Program-made: the position numbers and the translations under genes
DNA from: Anaerolineales bacterium
GTDB lineage: Bacteria; Chloroflexota; Anaerolineae; Anaerolineales; UBA11579
DNA length: 64,000 nucleotides
Assembly (NCBI GenBank): GCA_026129305.1
Contig: JAHCII010000008.1
Coordinates: 24,874 to 88,873 of the forward strand
Direction of reading: 5' to 3'
Notes under the pieces: generated by a model
The model's input: only the letters and a program-made list of their open reading frames with translations
Databases searched by the model: none
Told to the model about the DNA's origin: nothing
In this document: positions 43,067 through 51,719 of the stretch, piece by piece
Layout: every line of letters starts with the position of its first letter
Position numbering within the stretch: the first letter of the stretch is position 1

Positions 43067-44169
43067 GCAGCGCGCAAATTGAAATCCAGCTGATCGGCTT
43101 GGTGGTGGCGGCCGCCTGCGCCCTGCCCGGCGTGTTCCTGGTGCTGCGCGGCATGGCCATGATGAGCGACGCCATCAGCCACACCGTGCTACTAGGGATT
43201 GTATTGGGCTTTATGGCGCTGGGCAACCTGGAATCGCCCTGGCTGATCATCGCCGCAGCCGGCATGGGGTTGATCACGGTCAGCTTGACGGAACTGCTGA
43301 ACCGCACCAAGCTGGTCAAGCAGGACGCCGCCATCGGCTTGGTGTTCCCGGCCCTGTTCAGCCTGGCGGTCATCCTGATCTCGCGCTTTGCGCGCGGCGT
43401 GCATCTGGACACTGATGCAGTATTGTTGGGCGAGCTGGCTTTTGCGCCCTTCAACCGCGTGGACCTTTTGGGGCTGTCTGTGCCGCACTCGCTGGCGCTG
43501 ATGGCCGTGGTTTTGCTGATCAATATCGCCTTCATCGCCCTGTTCTACAAGGAACTCAAGCTGGCCACCTTTGACGCCGGGCTGGCCATGGCGCTGGGAT
43601 TTTCCCCGGCGTTGATCCACTACGGGCTGATGGCCCTGGTCTCCGTGACGGCGGTGGGCGCCTTTGACGCGGTCGGTTCGATCCTGGTGGTGGCTTTTAT
43701 GGTCGTGCCCGGGGCGGGGGCTTACCTACTGACCGACAAGCTGGAGCGCATGCTGCTGTATGCGGTGCTGATCGGCGCGGCCGGCACGATCGGCGGCTAT
43801 TGGGCAGCCCGCTGGCTGGACGCCAACATCGCCGGCTCGATGGCCACCATGATCGGCTTGCTGTTCGTGCTGTGCCTGCTGCTGGCGCCGCAACGCGGCC
43901 TGGTGGCGATCGCCGCCCGCCGCCGCCGGCAACGCTGGCAGTTTGCCCAGACGATGCTGACCATCCACCTGCTGCACCACGAGGGCACGCCCGAGGCGCG
44001 CGTGGAAAACCGCCTGGATCATTTGCACGACCACCTGCGCTGGGAGGCCCAGTTCGCCCAGCAAGTGGTGCAGCGCGCCCGTGAGGGCGGCCTGATCCGC
44101 CTGGCGAACGACCACCTGGAACTGACAGCCCAGGGACGCCAGATAGCGGAACAGAACCTGAGAGCTTAG
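43063..44169 (+). CDS. Metal ABC permease with C-terminal winged-helix-like tail (2)
   Basis: 368 aa from the ATG at 43063 (AAGGAGG before it). ABC-3 permease core with GMAMMSDAISHTVLLGIV, followed from about residue 280 by a basic soluble tail (RRRRQRWQFAQTM ... ARVENRLDHLHDHL ... GGLIRLANDHLELTAQGRQI) that again resembles a winged helix. It forms the membrane channel as a heterodimer with the preceding permease. Last gene of the importer operon; a modest hairpin follows at 44173-44212. Confidence 0.88.
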   Translation: MSSAQIEIQLIGLVVAAACALPGVFLVLRGMAMMSDAISHTVLLGIVLGFMALGNLESPWLIIAAAGMGLITVSLTELLNRTKLVKQDAAIGLVFPALFSLAVILISRFARGVHLDTDAVLLGELAFAPFNRVDLLGLSVPHSLALMAVVLLINIAFIALFYKELKLATFDAGLAMALGFSPALIHYGLMALVSVTAVGAFDAVGSILVVAFMVVPGAGAYLLTDKLERMLLYAVLIGAAGTIGGYWAARWLDANIAGSMATMIGLLFVLCLLLAPQRGLVAIAARRRRQRWQFAQTMLTIHLLHHEGTPEARVENRLDHLHDHLRWEAQFAQQVVQRAREGGLIRLANDHLELTAQGRQIAEQNLRA

Positions 44170-44245
44170 AGAGAAAGAGCTGAGGGCGAACCCCTCGGCC
44201 CTTTTCTTTAACCAGGCTGATTTATAATGGTGAAAAGGGTCACTT

Positions 44246-45376
44246 ATGCGAATTGCATTCTTCACTGAAGTCTTCTTGCCCAAAGTGGACGGCATTGTGG
44301 TCACTCTGACCCATTTGCTCAACTACCTGAAAGAGCAAGGACACGAGAGCATTATGTTTGCGCCGAAGGGCTCTGTGGATTCATACGCCAACACGGAGAT
44401 CTTTGCGCGCATGAGCGTGCAAGTGCCCCTGTATCCGGAACTGCGAGTGGCCCTGCCCGTGGCACGGGTCGAAAAAGAGCTGCTCAAGTTCAAGCCGGAC
44501 ATCATCCACCTGGTCAACCCGACCTCGCTGGGGTTGGCTGGCCTGCGCGCGGCGCGCAAGAACCACATCCCCGTGGTGGCTTCGTACCATACAGACGTGC
44601 CGGGTTTTGCGCGGCGCTGGAAGCTGGGCTTTCTGGCCCAGCCGATCTACGGCTATTACCGCTGGGTGCACAACCAGGCGGATTTGAACCTGACCCCTTC
44701 TGAGTTCACCCTCAACCAACTGAAAGACAAAGGCTTTGAACGCTTGGCAGTCTGGTCTGGCGGCGTGGATGTAGAGCGCTTCCAGGCCGACAATGCCGAC
44801 CCGCAAATGCGCCTGCGCCTCTCCGGCAGCGAGCCAGAGAAACCGTTGATCATCTTTGTCAGCCGCCTGTCGCGCGAGAAGCGCTGCGACTGGCTGGTGC
44901 CGGTGGCCAAGCAGATCCCCGGCGTGCGGATCGCCATCATTGGCGATGGACCGGACCGGCCGCGGCTGGAACGCCTGTTTGCCGGGACGGATACGGTCTT
45001 CACCGGCTATCTGCACGGCGAAGAGCTGGCCAGCGCCTTCGCCTCCGGCGACATCTTCGCCTTCACCGGCGCGGAGGAGACCTACGGCAACGTGGTAGCC
45101 GAAGCGATGGCCTCCGGGCTGCCGGTGGTGGCGCCCAACTCCGGCGGGGTGACCGACCTGGTGGAGCATGGCGTCACCGGCCTGCTCTACGACCCCGAAG
45201 ACGCCCAGGCGCTGCTGCAAAGTGTGGTCGAACTGGCCACCGACCCGGAACTGGCCAGGCGCATGGGCGCAGCCGGGCAGATCAAGGCGCGCAAATACGC
45301 CTGGGAACTGACGCTGAAGCAATTGCTGGATGTGTACAGTGACGTGATCGAAAAAAGCCGCGAGCTGCAGGCCTAG
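44246..45376 (+). CDS. GT4-family glycosyltransferase (SqdX/MgtA-like)
   Basis: 376 aa, GT-B fold. N-terminal MRIAFFTEVFLPKVDGIVVTL, middle VSRLSREKR and GDGPDRPRLERL, and the GT4 donor-site E-x7-E in GAEETYGNVVAEAMASGLPVV. Best resemblance is to sulfoquinovosyl- or glucosyl-diacylglycerol synthases and mannosyltransferases of lipid glycosylation, so it probably glycosylates membrane lipids on the cytoplasmic face; the sugar is unknown. TATAAT at 44223-44228 and AAGGG before the ATG. The HAD gene follows 1 bp later. Confidence 0.85.
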   Translation: MRIAFFTEVFLPKVDGIVVTLTHLLNYLKEQGHESIMFAPKGSVDSYANTEIFARMSVQVPLYPELRVALPVARVEKELLKFKPDIIHLVNPTSLGLAGLRAARKNHIPVVASYHTDVPGFARRWKLGFLAQPIYGYYRWVHNQADLNLTPSEFTLNQLKDKGFERLAVWSGGVDVERFQADNADPQMRLRLSGSEPEKPLIIFVSRLSREKRCDWLVPVAKQIPGVRIAIIGDGPDRPRLERLFAGTDTVFTGYLHGEELASAFASGDIFAFTGAEETYGNVVAEAMASGLPVVAPNSGGVTDLVEHGVTGLLYDPEDAQALLQSVVELATDPELARRMGAAGQIKARKYAWELTLKQLLDVYSDVIEKSRELQA

Positions 45377-45377
45377 C

Positions 45378-46016
45378 GTGCGACTCCAGGCCCTCTTTTT
45401 CGATCTGGATGACACGCTCTACCCGCGCAGCAGCGGCATCTGGACGGGCGTGCGCTCCCGCATCGAGCAGTACATGCGCGAGCGCTTGAGCATCCCAGCC
45501 AGGGGCATCACCGCCCTGCGGGATGAGCTGCTGGCCACCTACGGCACCACCCTGCAAGGGCTGATGGCCATCTATCAGGTGGACCCGGATGATTACTTGC
45601 TGTATGTGCACGACCTGCCCATCGAGGATATGCTGCGGCCCAACGCCCGGCTGAACAAGATGCTGGCGGACCTGCCGCAGCAGAAATGGATCTTCACCAA
45701 TGCCAGCCTGGAGCACGCCCGCCGTGTGCTGGGCGCCCTGGGGGTCAGCCGCTACTTCAACGGCATTGTGGATATCAAGGCCATGGGGTTTCGCAACAAG
45801 CCGCAGCCGGAGGCTTACCTGCTGGCCCTGGACAGCACCGGTCTGCCGGCAGCGGCCTGCCTGTTCGCCGACGACCAGACCCGCAACCTGGAGCCAGCCA
45901 AGCAGCTGGGGATGAGCACCGTGCTGGTGGGCACGCGTGAGCCGCACCCGGCCGCGGATCACAGCGTGTCGGTGATCGAAGAGCTATTGGAAGTGGTGCC
46001 CGGACTGGTAGAATAA
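45378..46016 (+). CDS. HAD-family phosphatase, pyrimidine 5'-nucleotidase-like
   Basis: 212 aa, GTG start. HAD motifs: FFDLDDTLYP (nucleophile and acid/base Asp), Thr in IFTNAS, Lys in RNKPQPEAY, Asp pair FADDQTRN. The cap segment with YGTTLQGLMAIYQVDPDDYL is typical of SDT1-like pyrimidine nucleotidases. Cytoplasmic nucleotide or sugar-phosphate hydrolase. One bp downstream of the glycosyltransferase, so co-transcribed. Confidence 0.85.
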   Translation: MRLQALFFDLDDTLYPRSSGIWTGVRSRIEQYMRERLSIPARGITALRDELLATYGTTLQGLMAIYQVDPDDYLLYVHDLPIEDMLRPNARLNKMLADLPQQKWIFTNASLEHARRVLGALGVSRYFNGIVDIKAMGFRNKPQPEAYLLALDSTGLPAAACLFADDQTRNLEPAKQLGMSTVLVGTREPHPAADHSVSVIEELLEVVPGLVE

Positions 46017-46021
46017 TCGCA

Positions 46022-46258
46022 GTGCCGATTCAAAACGTACTCCTGATCATTGGCATCACCGTGCTGGCCGCCATCGCCATCAATCTCTTCTTGCTGGCGC
46101 TGCACCGCCCAGGCAGGCTGAACGAATTCCACTTCTTCTCGCGTCTTGCAAATGTAGCCCGCAACCCCTGGAAGGGCGAAGATGATCGCCTGAGTGAGCT
46201 CTCCCGGAGAGTGCAAGCCTTGCGCGCCGAGGATAATGAAGAAGACAGTCAGGCGTAG
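46022..46258 (+). CDS. Small membrane-anchored hypothetical protein
   Basis: 78 aa, GTG start. One transmembrane helix (about 5-27) followed by a charged cytoplasmic tail (RLSELSRRVQALRAEDNEEDSQA) that may be a short coiled coil. TAGAAT at 46009-46014 ends 7 bases before the GTG, so it may be read from a leaderless message in addition to the upstream operon. Unknown function. Confidence 0.5.
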   Translation: MPIQNVLLIIGITVLAAIAINLFLLALHRPGRLNEFHFFSRLANVARNPWKGEDDRLSELSRRVQALRAEDNEEDSQA

Positions 46259-46337
46259 CGCTCAGGGTTTTATGCCGTTCTAATAGAGCTATGCTACGCT
46301 GGCTGATACCAAATTTCCACGTTTAAAGGACCATTTA

Positions 46338-47819
46338 ATGAAATCATCTCGCCCTATTGTTTACGTTTTGGCTGGGGTAGCCGTAGCGGCCATGCTGTGC
46401 GTCTGTTCCATCGGTGCAGTAGCGGCAGGCATGTTCCTGTTCAGCGATGAGATCAACAGCGCTCTGGACAACCCCCTGGACCTGCTGACTGAATTCAATG
46501 CCGGCCCGACCCAGGTGCCCCAACCCCTTTCCGGGGAGAACCCAGACCTAGAGAAGCTGTTCGCCCCGATGTGGGAGAGCCGCCGCTACCTGCGCAACGA
46601 CTTTGTTTCGCAGCCCGTGGATGATGAAGTGCTGGCGGAGGGCGCCTTGAACGGCCTGCTAGGCTACCTGGAGGAACAAGGGGTCAGCCTGGACGCGCTG
46701 GGCGCGACGGCCGGCAGCCCCAGCGCCGAAGCGCTGGCGGCTGAGGCCGAGACGCCCCAGGAAGCCCGGGCAGCCTTTGCACCATTCTGGGAAGCCTGGC
46801 AGGCAGTGCAGTTCAGCCAAACCGAGATCAGCGGCAGCTATCAGGACCTGCTGCGCGCCTCGCTGCGCTCGATGGTGGAGGCGCTGGGCGACCCGCACAC
46901 CGCCTACATGGACCCGGATCAACTGCGCCAGTCCAACATTTCACTGGACGGCGAGTACGAAGGCATTGGCGCCTATGTGGACACCACCACGGAATATGTA
47001 ACCATCGTCACGCCCATCTCCGGTTCGCCGGCGGAGGCCGCCGGTCTGCGCCCCGGTGACCAGGTGCTGGCTGTGGATGGCACGGACATGAGCGGTATCC
47101 CCGGCGATGCAGTGATCGGCTACATCCTGGGGCCGGAAGGCAGCAGCGTCACGCTGACCATCCGCCGCGAGGGCGAGCCAACCTTCGACGTGACCATCGT
47201 GCGCGCCCACATCAGCATCCCTAGCGTGGAAGGCGAGATGCTGGACGAAGGCATCGCCTATATTCAGCTCAACACCTTTGGCGCCAACACCGACCGTGAG
47301 ATGCGCGCCATCCTGGAGGACCTGCTGGCGCAGAACCCCAAGGGTCTGATCCTGGACCTGCGCAACAATGGCGGTGGCTACTTGAACACCGCGGTGAGTC
47401 TCACCTCCGAATTCCTCAAAGAGGGCATCGTACTGATCGAGGAGTACGGCAACGGCGAGCGCGACCAATACAACGTGCTCAGCGGCGGCCTGGCCACCGA
47501 GATCCCGATGGTGGTGCTGGTGAACAATGGCAGCGCTTCGGCTTCGGAGATCCTGGCGGGCGCGCTGCAGGACTACGGCCGGGCGCCGCTGGTGGGCGAG
47601 ACCACTTTCGGCAAAGGCTCCGTGCAAACCCCGGCCACCCTCTCCAACGGCGAAGGCGCCCTGCGCATCACGATTGCTCACTGGCTGACATCCAAAGACC
47701 GCCTGATCCACGGGATTGGCCTGGAGCCTGACTATGTCGTGGCGCTGACGGAAGAAGACTTTGCCCAGGACCTGGACCCCCAACTGGACAAAGCAATTGA
47801 ATTGATCAACGAGCGTTAG
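46338..47819 (+). CDS. C-terminal processing protease (S41, CtpA/Prc family)
   Basis: 493 aa. N-terminal signal-anchor (about 10-34), an alpha-helical region, PDZ domain (about 205-295, YEGIGAYVDTTTEYVTIVTP, GLRPGDQVLAVDG), and an S41 protease domain with the catalytic Ser in NNGSASASEI (Ser401) and Lys426 in GETTFGKGSVQ. It cleaves exported proteins near their C termini. AAAGGA precedes the ATG. The zinc peptidase follows 23 bp later. Confidence 0.93.
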   Translation: MKSSRPIVYVLAGVAVAAMLCVCSIGAVAAGMFLFSDEINSALDNPLDLLTEFNAGPTQVPQPLSGENPDLEKLFAPMWESRRYLRNDFVSQPVDDEVLAEGALNGLLGYLEEQGVSLDALGATAGSPSAEALAAEAETPQEARAAFAPFWEAWQAVQFSQTEISGSYQDLLRASLRSMVEALGDPHTAYMDPDQLRQSNISLDGEYEGIGAYVDTTTEYVTIVTPISGSPAEAAGLRPGDQVLAVDGTDMSGIPGDAVIGYILGPEGSSVTLTIRREGEPTFDVTIVRAHISIPSVEGEMLDEGIAYIQLNTFGANTDREMRAILEDLLAQNPKGLILDLRNNGGGYLNTAVSLTSEFLKEGIVLIEEYGNGERDQYNVLSGGLATEIPMVVLVNNGSASASEILAGALQDYGRAPLVGETTFGKGSVQTPATLSNGEGALRITIAHWLTSKDRLIHGIGLEPDYVVALTEEDFAQDLDPQLDKAIELINER

Positions 47820-47842
47820 GCTCACGAGGAGGAACTTTTTCT

Positions 47843-48532
47843 ATGTATGATTCTTCTTACTTGCTGTGCATGGTGCCAGCTTTTCTGCTGACCATGCTGG
47901 CCCAATGGTATGTCAGCTCCAGCTATTCACGCTGGAGCCGGGTACAGAACAGCCACGCCATGAGCGGGGCCGAAGTAGCCCGCCGCCTGATGCAAAGCAA
48001 CGGGCTGACCCATCTGAAGCTGGAGCAAGTGCCTGGCAACCTGACCGACCACTACGATCCACGCTCGAAAACGCTGCGGCTTTCGCCCGGTGTGGCACAG
48101 GGTACTTCTGTGGCCGCTGCGGCAATCGCCGCCCACGAGCTGGGTCACGCGGTGCAGGACCACGAAAACTATCCGCTGCTGCGCCTGCGCTCGGCGATGG
48201 TGCCGGCGGTCAGCATCGGCTCCAACTTGGGTTGGATCCTGTTGATGGTGGGCCTGTTCATGGAAGCCGCCGGCATCGCCTGGCTGGGCGTGCTGACCTT
48301 CTCTGGCGGCGCGCTATTCGCCTTGGCGACACTGCCGGTAGAGTTGGATGCGTCCCGACGGGCGCGGGTGCTGCTGGCTAACAGCGGCATCATCAACAAT
48401 GCACAGGAGAGCGGCGGCGTGAGCAATGTACTCAACGCAGCGGCGTTGACCTATGTAGCCGCGCTGGCGGGCGCAATTTCGCAGCTGCTGTACTACGCCT
48501 CGATCGTGATGGGCATGAACCGGCGCAGCTAG
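47843..48532 (+). CDS. Membrane zinc metallopeptidase (YugP-like, Zn_peptidase_2)
   Basis: 229 aa. HELGH at residues 98-102 (the HExxH zinc motif), in the context AIAAHELGHAVQDHENYPLL, with hydrophobic segments at both ends and in the middle. Family members are uncharacterised membrane zinc peptidases. GAGGAGG precedes the ATG. Probably co-transcribed with the S41 protease, making an envelope-proteolysis pair. Terminator follows. Confidence 0.88.
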   Translation: MYDSSYLLCMVPAFLLTMLAQWYVSSSYSRWSRVQNSHAMSGAEVARRLMQSNGLTHLKLEQVPGNLTDHYDPRSKTLRLSPGVAQGTSVAAAAIAAHELGHAVQDHENYPLLRLRSAMVPAVSIGSNLGWILLMVGLFMEAAGIAWLGVLTFSGGALFALATLPVELDASRRARVLLANSGIINNAQESGGVSNVLNAAALTYVAALAGAISQLLYYASIVMGMNRRS

Positions 48533-48544
48533 CCGACTTAAGCT

Positions 48545-48594
48545 AAACAAAAAGAGCCACAACAGCTGCTGTGGCTCTTTTTGTTTTTTTTTTG
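48545..48594. terminator. Bidirectional terminator
   Basis: AAAAAGAGCCACA / TGTGGCTCTTTTT with an extra GC-rich loop and a long T tract, between convergent genes. Confidence 0.88.
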
Positions 48595-48597
48595 CTT

Positions 48598-49539
48598 TCA
48601 CAAGCCCAATGACGTAATCGCCTGGCGCACTATGGAAGCGCTGCGCCGCAAGGCTTCCTGCTCCTCGGAGGTCAGCGGCTGGGAGAGGGTGCGGATCACG
48701 CCCGCACCGCCCAGCAGGTTGGGCATGGCCACGGTGACATTCTGGACACCCAACAGGTCCTCTAATGGTGTGCACACGGTAAGCAGTGCGCGCTGGTCGC
48801 GCAGAATGACCTCACAAATCCGGGCGATCGCGCTGCCGATACCGTAGTAGGTGGCGCCTTTGCCCTCGATGATCGAGTAAGCTGCCCGACGCACCCCGGC
48901 ATCAATCTCATCCCGCTCTTGGGGGCCGAGCTGGATGCCCGCATCCCGGCAAAAATCGTCCAACGGAAGACTGGCGGCAGTGACCAGCGACCAGGCCAAG
49001 ACCTCAGAATCGCCATGTTCACCCAACACGTAAGCATGCACATGCTGCGGGTCGATCTGCAGGCGGCGGCCCAGCAGAGCGCGGAAACGGGCGGTATCCA
49101 GGGTGGTGCCAGAGCCGATCACCCGGCTGGAGGGCAGCCCCAGCTGGCCGGCAAAGTGGGCCGCCAAATGCGTCATGACATCCACCGGGTTGGTGGCCAC
49201 CAGCAAAATCGCCTCAGGCGCGTATTTAAGAATACGGGGGATGACCTGTCGAAAAACCTCGGCATTGCGGCCGAGCAGTTGCAGACGTGTTTCGCCCGGT
49301 TCCTGGGATACGCCAGCGGCGATCACCACCAAACGGCAACCGGCCAGTTGGGCATAATCCCCGGCGCTGACCGTGAGCTGGTGGGCGAAGGGAACGGCAT
49401 GGTAGAGGTCGTCCGCCTCGGCGCCGGCCCGGGCGGCATCCAGGTCGACCAGGACGATCTCGCGCCCCACCCCGCGCATGATCAAAGCATAGGCGGCCGT
49501 GGAGCCTACCAACCCGGCCCCAATCACCCCGATCTTCAT
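48598..49539 (-). CDS. ldh: L-lactate dehydrogenase
   Basis: 313 aa, NAD-dependent LDH/MDH family. GAGLVGST dinucleotide loop; substrate loop [10 protein letters not shown] has Gln at the discriminating position (Arg in malate dehydrogenases), favouring lactate/pyruvate. Arg in [10 protein letters not shown] and catalytic His in GEHGDSE are present. It regenerates NAD+ in fermentation. Its ATG overlaps the stop of the upstream epimerase gene by 4 bp. Confidence 0.9.
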   Translation of the reverse strand: MKIGVIGAGLVGSTAAYALIMRGVGREIVLVDLDAARAGAEADDLYHAVPFAHQLTVSAGDYAQLAGCRLVVIAAGVSQEPGETRLQLLGRNAEVFRQVIPRILKYAPEAILLVATNPVDVMTHLAAHFAGQLGLPSSRVIGSGTTLDTARFRALLGRRLQIDPQHVHAYVLGEHGDSEVLAWSLVTAASLPLDDFCRDAGIQLGPQERDEIDAGVRRAAYSIIEGKGATYYGIGSAIARICEVILRDQRALLTVCTPLEDLLGVQNVTVAMPNLLGGAGVIRTLSQPLTSEEQEALRRSASIVRQAITSLGL

Positions 49540-50459
49540 TGCAGCAGGTCCCTCAAGGCGGGTTCCAGCTGAGGATGGCCGAACTTGAACCCGCGGGCTT
49601 GCAAATGCTGAGGAACCGCATTCTGGCCGTCCAATACCACCGTGGAAACCTCACCCATCGCCAAGCGCATGGCGAAGGCCGGGGTCGGCAGCCACACCGG
49701 GCGACGTAAGACGCGGCCCAGGGTGCGGGCGAAGTCCCGATTGCGGGCCGGCTGCGGTGCGCTGATATTGAAGGCGCCTCTGGCCTTGCCGTCCTCGAGC
49801 AGGAAACGCAGGGCAGCGACATAGTCTTGAATGTGGATCCAGGGATAATATTGCTGGCCGGAGCCGAAGGTATTTCCGGCGAAGAGGCGGAAAGGCAGCA
49901 CCAGCAGCGGCATGGCCCCACCCCGCATGGTGAGCGGCAAACCGGTGCGCAAGACCACCCGGCGCACGCCCATCTTCTCTACATCTGCGGTGGACTCTTC
50001 CCAAGCGGTGCAAACACCTGCCAGGAAGTCACTGCCCGCGGCCTGGTCCTCGGTGACGGCTTCATCGCCGCGCGGGCCATAGTAGCCTACAGCCGAAGAT
50101 TGCAAGACCAGCTTGGGTTTGCGCGGCGCCTGGCGCACAGCCTCGCTGACCGCCGCCCCCGCATCCAGACGGCTTTGCAGGATGCGCTGCTTGCGGACGG
50201 AGGTCCAGCGGCTGGGCAAAAAACCGTCGCCCTTGATGCTTTCGCCAGCCAGGTTGACTATGGCCTCAGCCCCGTCGGCCAGCACTCCCCAGTTGGCCGC
50301 GGTGCGGGCATCCCAGCCAACCGCCCGCACGCCTTTGGGCAAGTCTTTGACCTTGTCCGGGTTGCGACTGAGGACGATCACTTCATAGCCAGCTGCGCCC
50401 AGGTCTTGCGCCAAAGCGCGGCCAAGCAAACCACTACCCCCGGTAATCAATACACGCAT
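49536..50459 (-). CDS. TIGR01777-type SDR epimerase (YfcH-like)
   Basis: 307 aa. Extended SDR with NAD(P) loop GGSGLLG, NLAGESI, and the family segment [18 protein letters not shown]; the Ser...Tyr-x3-Lys pattern is replaced by the S-x-Y-Y of the SDR39U1 group. C-terminal [20 protein letters not shown] ending is typical. Substrate unknown. Operon with ldh by overlapping start/stop. Confidence 0.88.
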   Translation of the reverse strand: MRVLITGGSGLLGRALAQDLGAAGYEVIVLSRNPDKVKDLPKGVRAVGWDARTAANWGVLADGAEAIVNLAGESIKGDGFLPSRWTSVRKQRILQSRLDAGAAVSEAVRQAPRKPKLVLQSSAVGYYGPRGDEAVTEDQAAGSDFLAGVCTAWEESTADVEKMGVRRVVLRTGLPLTMRGGAMPLLVLPFRLFAGNTFGSGQQYYPWIHIQDYVAALRFLLEDGKARGAFNISAPQPARNRDFARTLGRVLRRPVWLPTPAFAMRLAMGEVSTVVLDGQNAVPQHLQARGFKFGHPQLEPALRDLLQ

Positions 50460-50539
50460 GGCATCCCTCCCGTTGTGGGTGATGGATACATATGGTAACT
50501 GGTAATCAGGAGTTGGAAATTAGGATTGGGTAGATATTC

Positions 50540-51466
50540 TTACCAGAAGCCAAACATCTCGCGCACCAGGGGCAGGATCTGGTTCCAGTCTGGCAGCAGC
50601 ACCTGGGCCCCCTCAGCGGTGATCCAAGGATTGACGGCGCTGCGTGGCAGCACCACGGCCTGCAGCCCATCAAAGAGCACGCCCCGCGTCAGCGCGATCC
50701 CCAGCCGCGGCCAGGCCCAAACGGGAATGTTGGTATCCACCGTTTGAGCAAGAGCCAACATGGCCCCGGGGATGCGCAGCCAAGTGAACGGGTTGAGCAG
50801 CTTTTTGACCAACGAGACGACGAAGAGTTGGCCGTGCGCCTGGCGGAAGAAGTCATCTCCGCTGCGGTCACGCACAAAAGCCAGGGCCTGGGTGCCGTCC
50901 AGGTGGTGACGGCCTGCCGGGTACCCGGCGGCCGGTTGGCTGAGGTCAACGTCCACACCGCCCAGCGCGTCAATCACATCCGGGAAGCCTTCCAGGCGGA
51001 TGCGCAGCGTGTAACCCACGTGCACACCCAGGTTCTGGCTGACAGTGCTGGCCGCCAAACGCGGCCCGCCGCCGGGCTGGGCGCCTTCGCCCCAAGCGTG
51101 GGCGGCGTTGACGCGGCTTTCGCCGTAGCCGGGGATGGGCACCCACAGGTCGCGCGGGATGGAGAGCATGTTGACCTGGCCAGTCAGTGGCTGGATGCCG
51201 AGCAGGATCATGGTGTCGCTGCGCCCGACGGCGCTACCTTCGGGCGTGCGGTCGATGCCCAGGACGAGCACATTGCTGCGCAGGGGAAAGAGCGTGTAAA
51301 TCAGGAAGGCGAACAACAGCAGCCAGGCCCAGCGGCGCTTGCGGCGGGGCGGTCTGGCCGCCGGCAGGGGTCGGCTGCGCTGGGTGAGAGCAGGCTGTGA
51401 GCGTGGAGCGCCAGGCTGGGTTTCCTCCAGCGGCGGCTCCATGTAGCTATCGTAGGGGTCTTGCAT
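50540..51466 (-). CDS. LytR-CpsA-Psr (LCP) family protein
   Basis: 308 aa. Pro/Arg-rich cytoplasmic N terminus, one transmembrane segment (about 45-62), and an extracytoplasmic LCP domain: RSDTMILLGI, SIPRDLWVPIPGYGESRVNAA, GGVDVDL, and ALAFVRDRSGDDFFRQA with the Arg/Asp residues that bind polyprenyl pyrophosphate. It transfers glycopolymers to the cell wall or another acceptor. CATAAT (51474-51479, minus) ends 7 bases before the ATG, so it is probably leaderless. Confidence 0.92.
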   Translation of the reverse strand: MQDPYDSYMEPPLEETQPGAPRSQPALTQRSRPLPAARPPRRKRRWAWLLLFAFLIYTLFPLRSNVLVLGIDRTPEGSAVGRSDTMILLGIQPLTGQVNMLSIPRDLWVPIPGYGESRVNAAHAWGEGAQPGGGPRLAASTVSQNLGVHVGYTLRIRLEGFPDVIDALGGVDVDLSQPAAGYPAGRHHLDGTQALAFVRDRSGDDFFRQAHGQLFVVSLVKKLLNPFTWLRIPGAMLALAQTVDTNIPVWAWPRLGIALTRGVLFDGLQAVVLPRSAVNPWITAEGAQVLLPDWNQILPLVREMFGFW

Positions 51467-51644
51467 ATTGGTAATTATGCCCAAGAGCAATTAGTGTGGG
51501 TTAAGTGGATGAAGGTTAGAGGTCGCCGAACAACCACAGTCCGCCCACCCGGCCGTTCTAAGGCGATTCGACCGTGTCATTCTGAGCAGGCCATGAAGGA
51601 TCCTTCGGCTAACGCTTCAGGATGAGGGGTGGCCAAATCAGGAG

Positions 51645-51688
51645 GTGAAAGAGAAGCACCCCGCAGGTACGGCGCGCTTCTCTTTCAC
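51645..51688. repeat. 13-bp perfect inverted repeat after the ABC exporter genes
   Basis: GTGAAAGAGAAGC / GCTTCTCTTTCAC around an 18-nt loop, 30 bp past the exporter stop on the minus strand. Possible 3' hairpin. A TCATTCTGAGC motif (51575) in the 51467-51719 gap also occurs at 29873; no gene seen there. Confidence 0.6.
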
Positions 51689-51719
51689 ACTGGCTGGCCA
51701 AGCTGGCTAACCACAAGGA

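Noticed and set aside
44173..44212. Terminator after the metal importer operon
   Set aside because: Only an imperfect GAGGG/CCCTC stem with a short T run; kept as a possibility in the permease entry, not as a separate feature.
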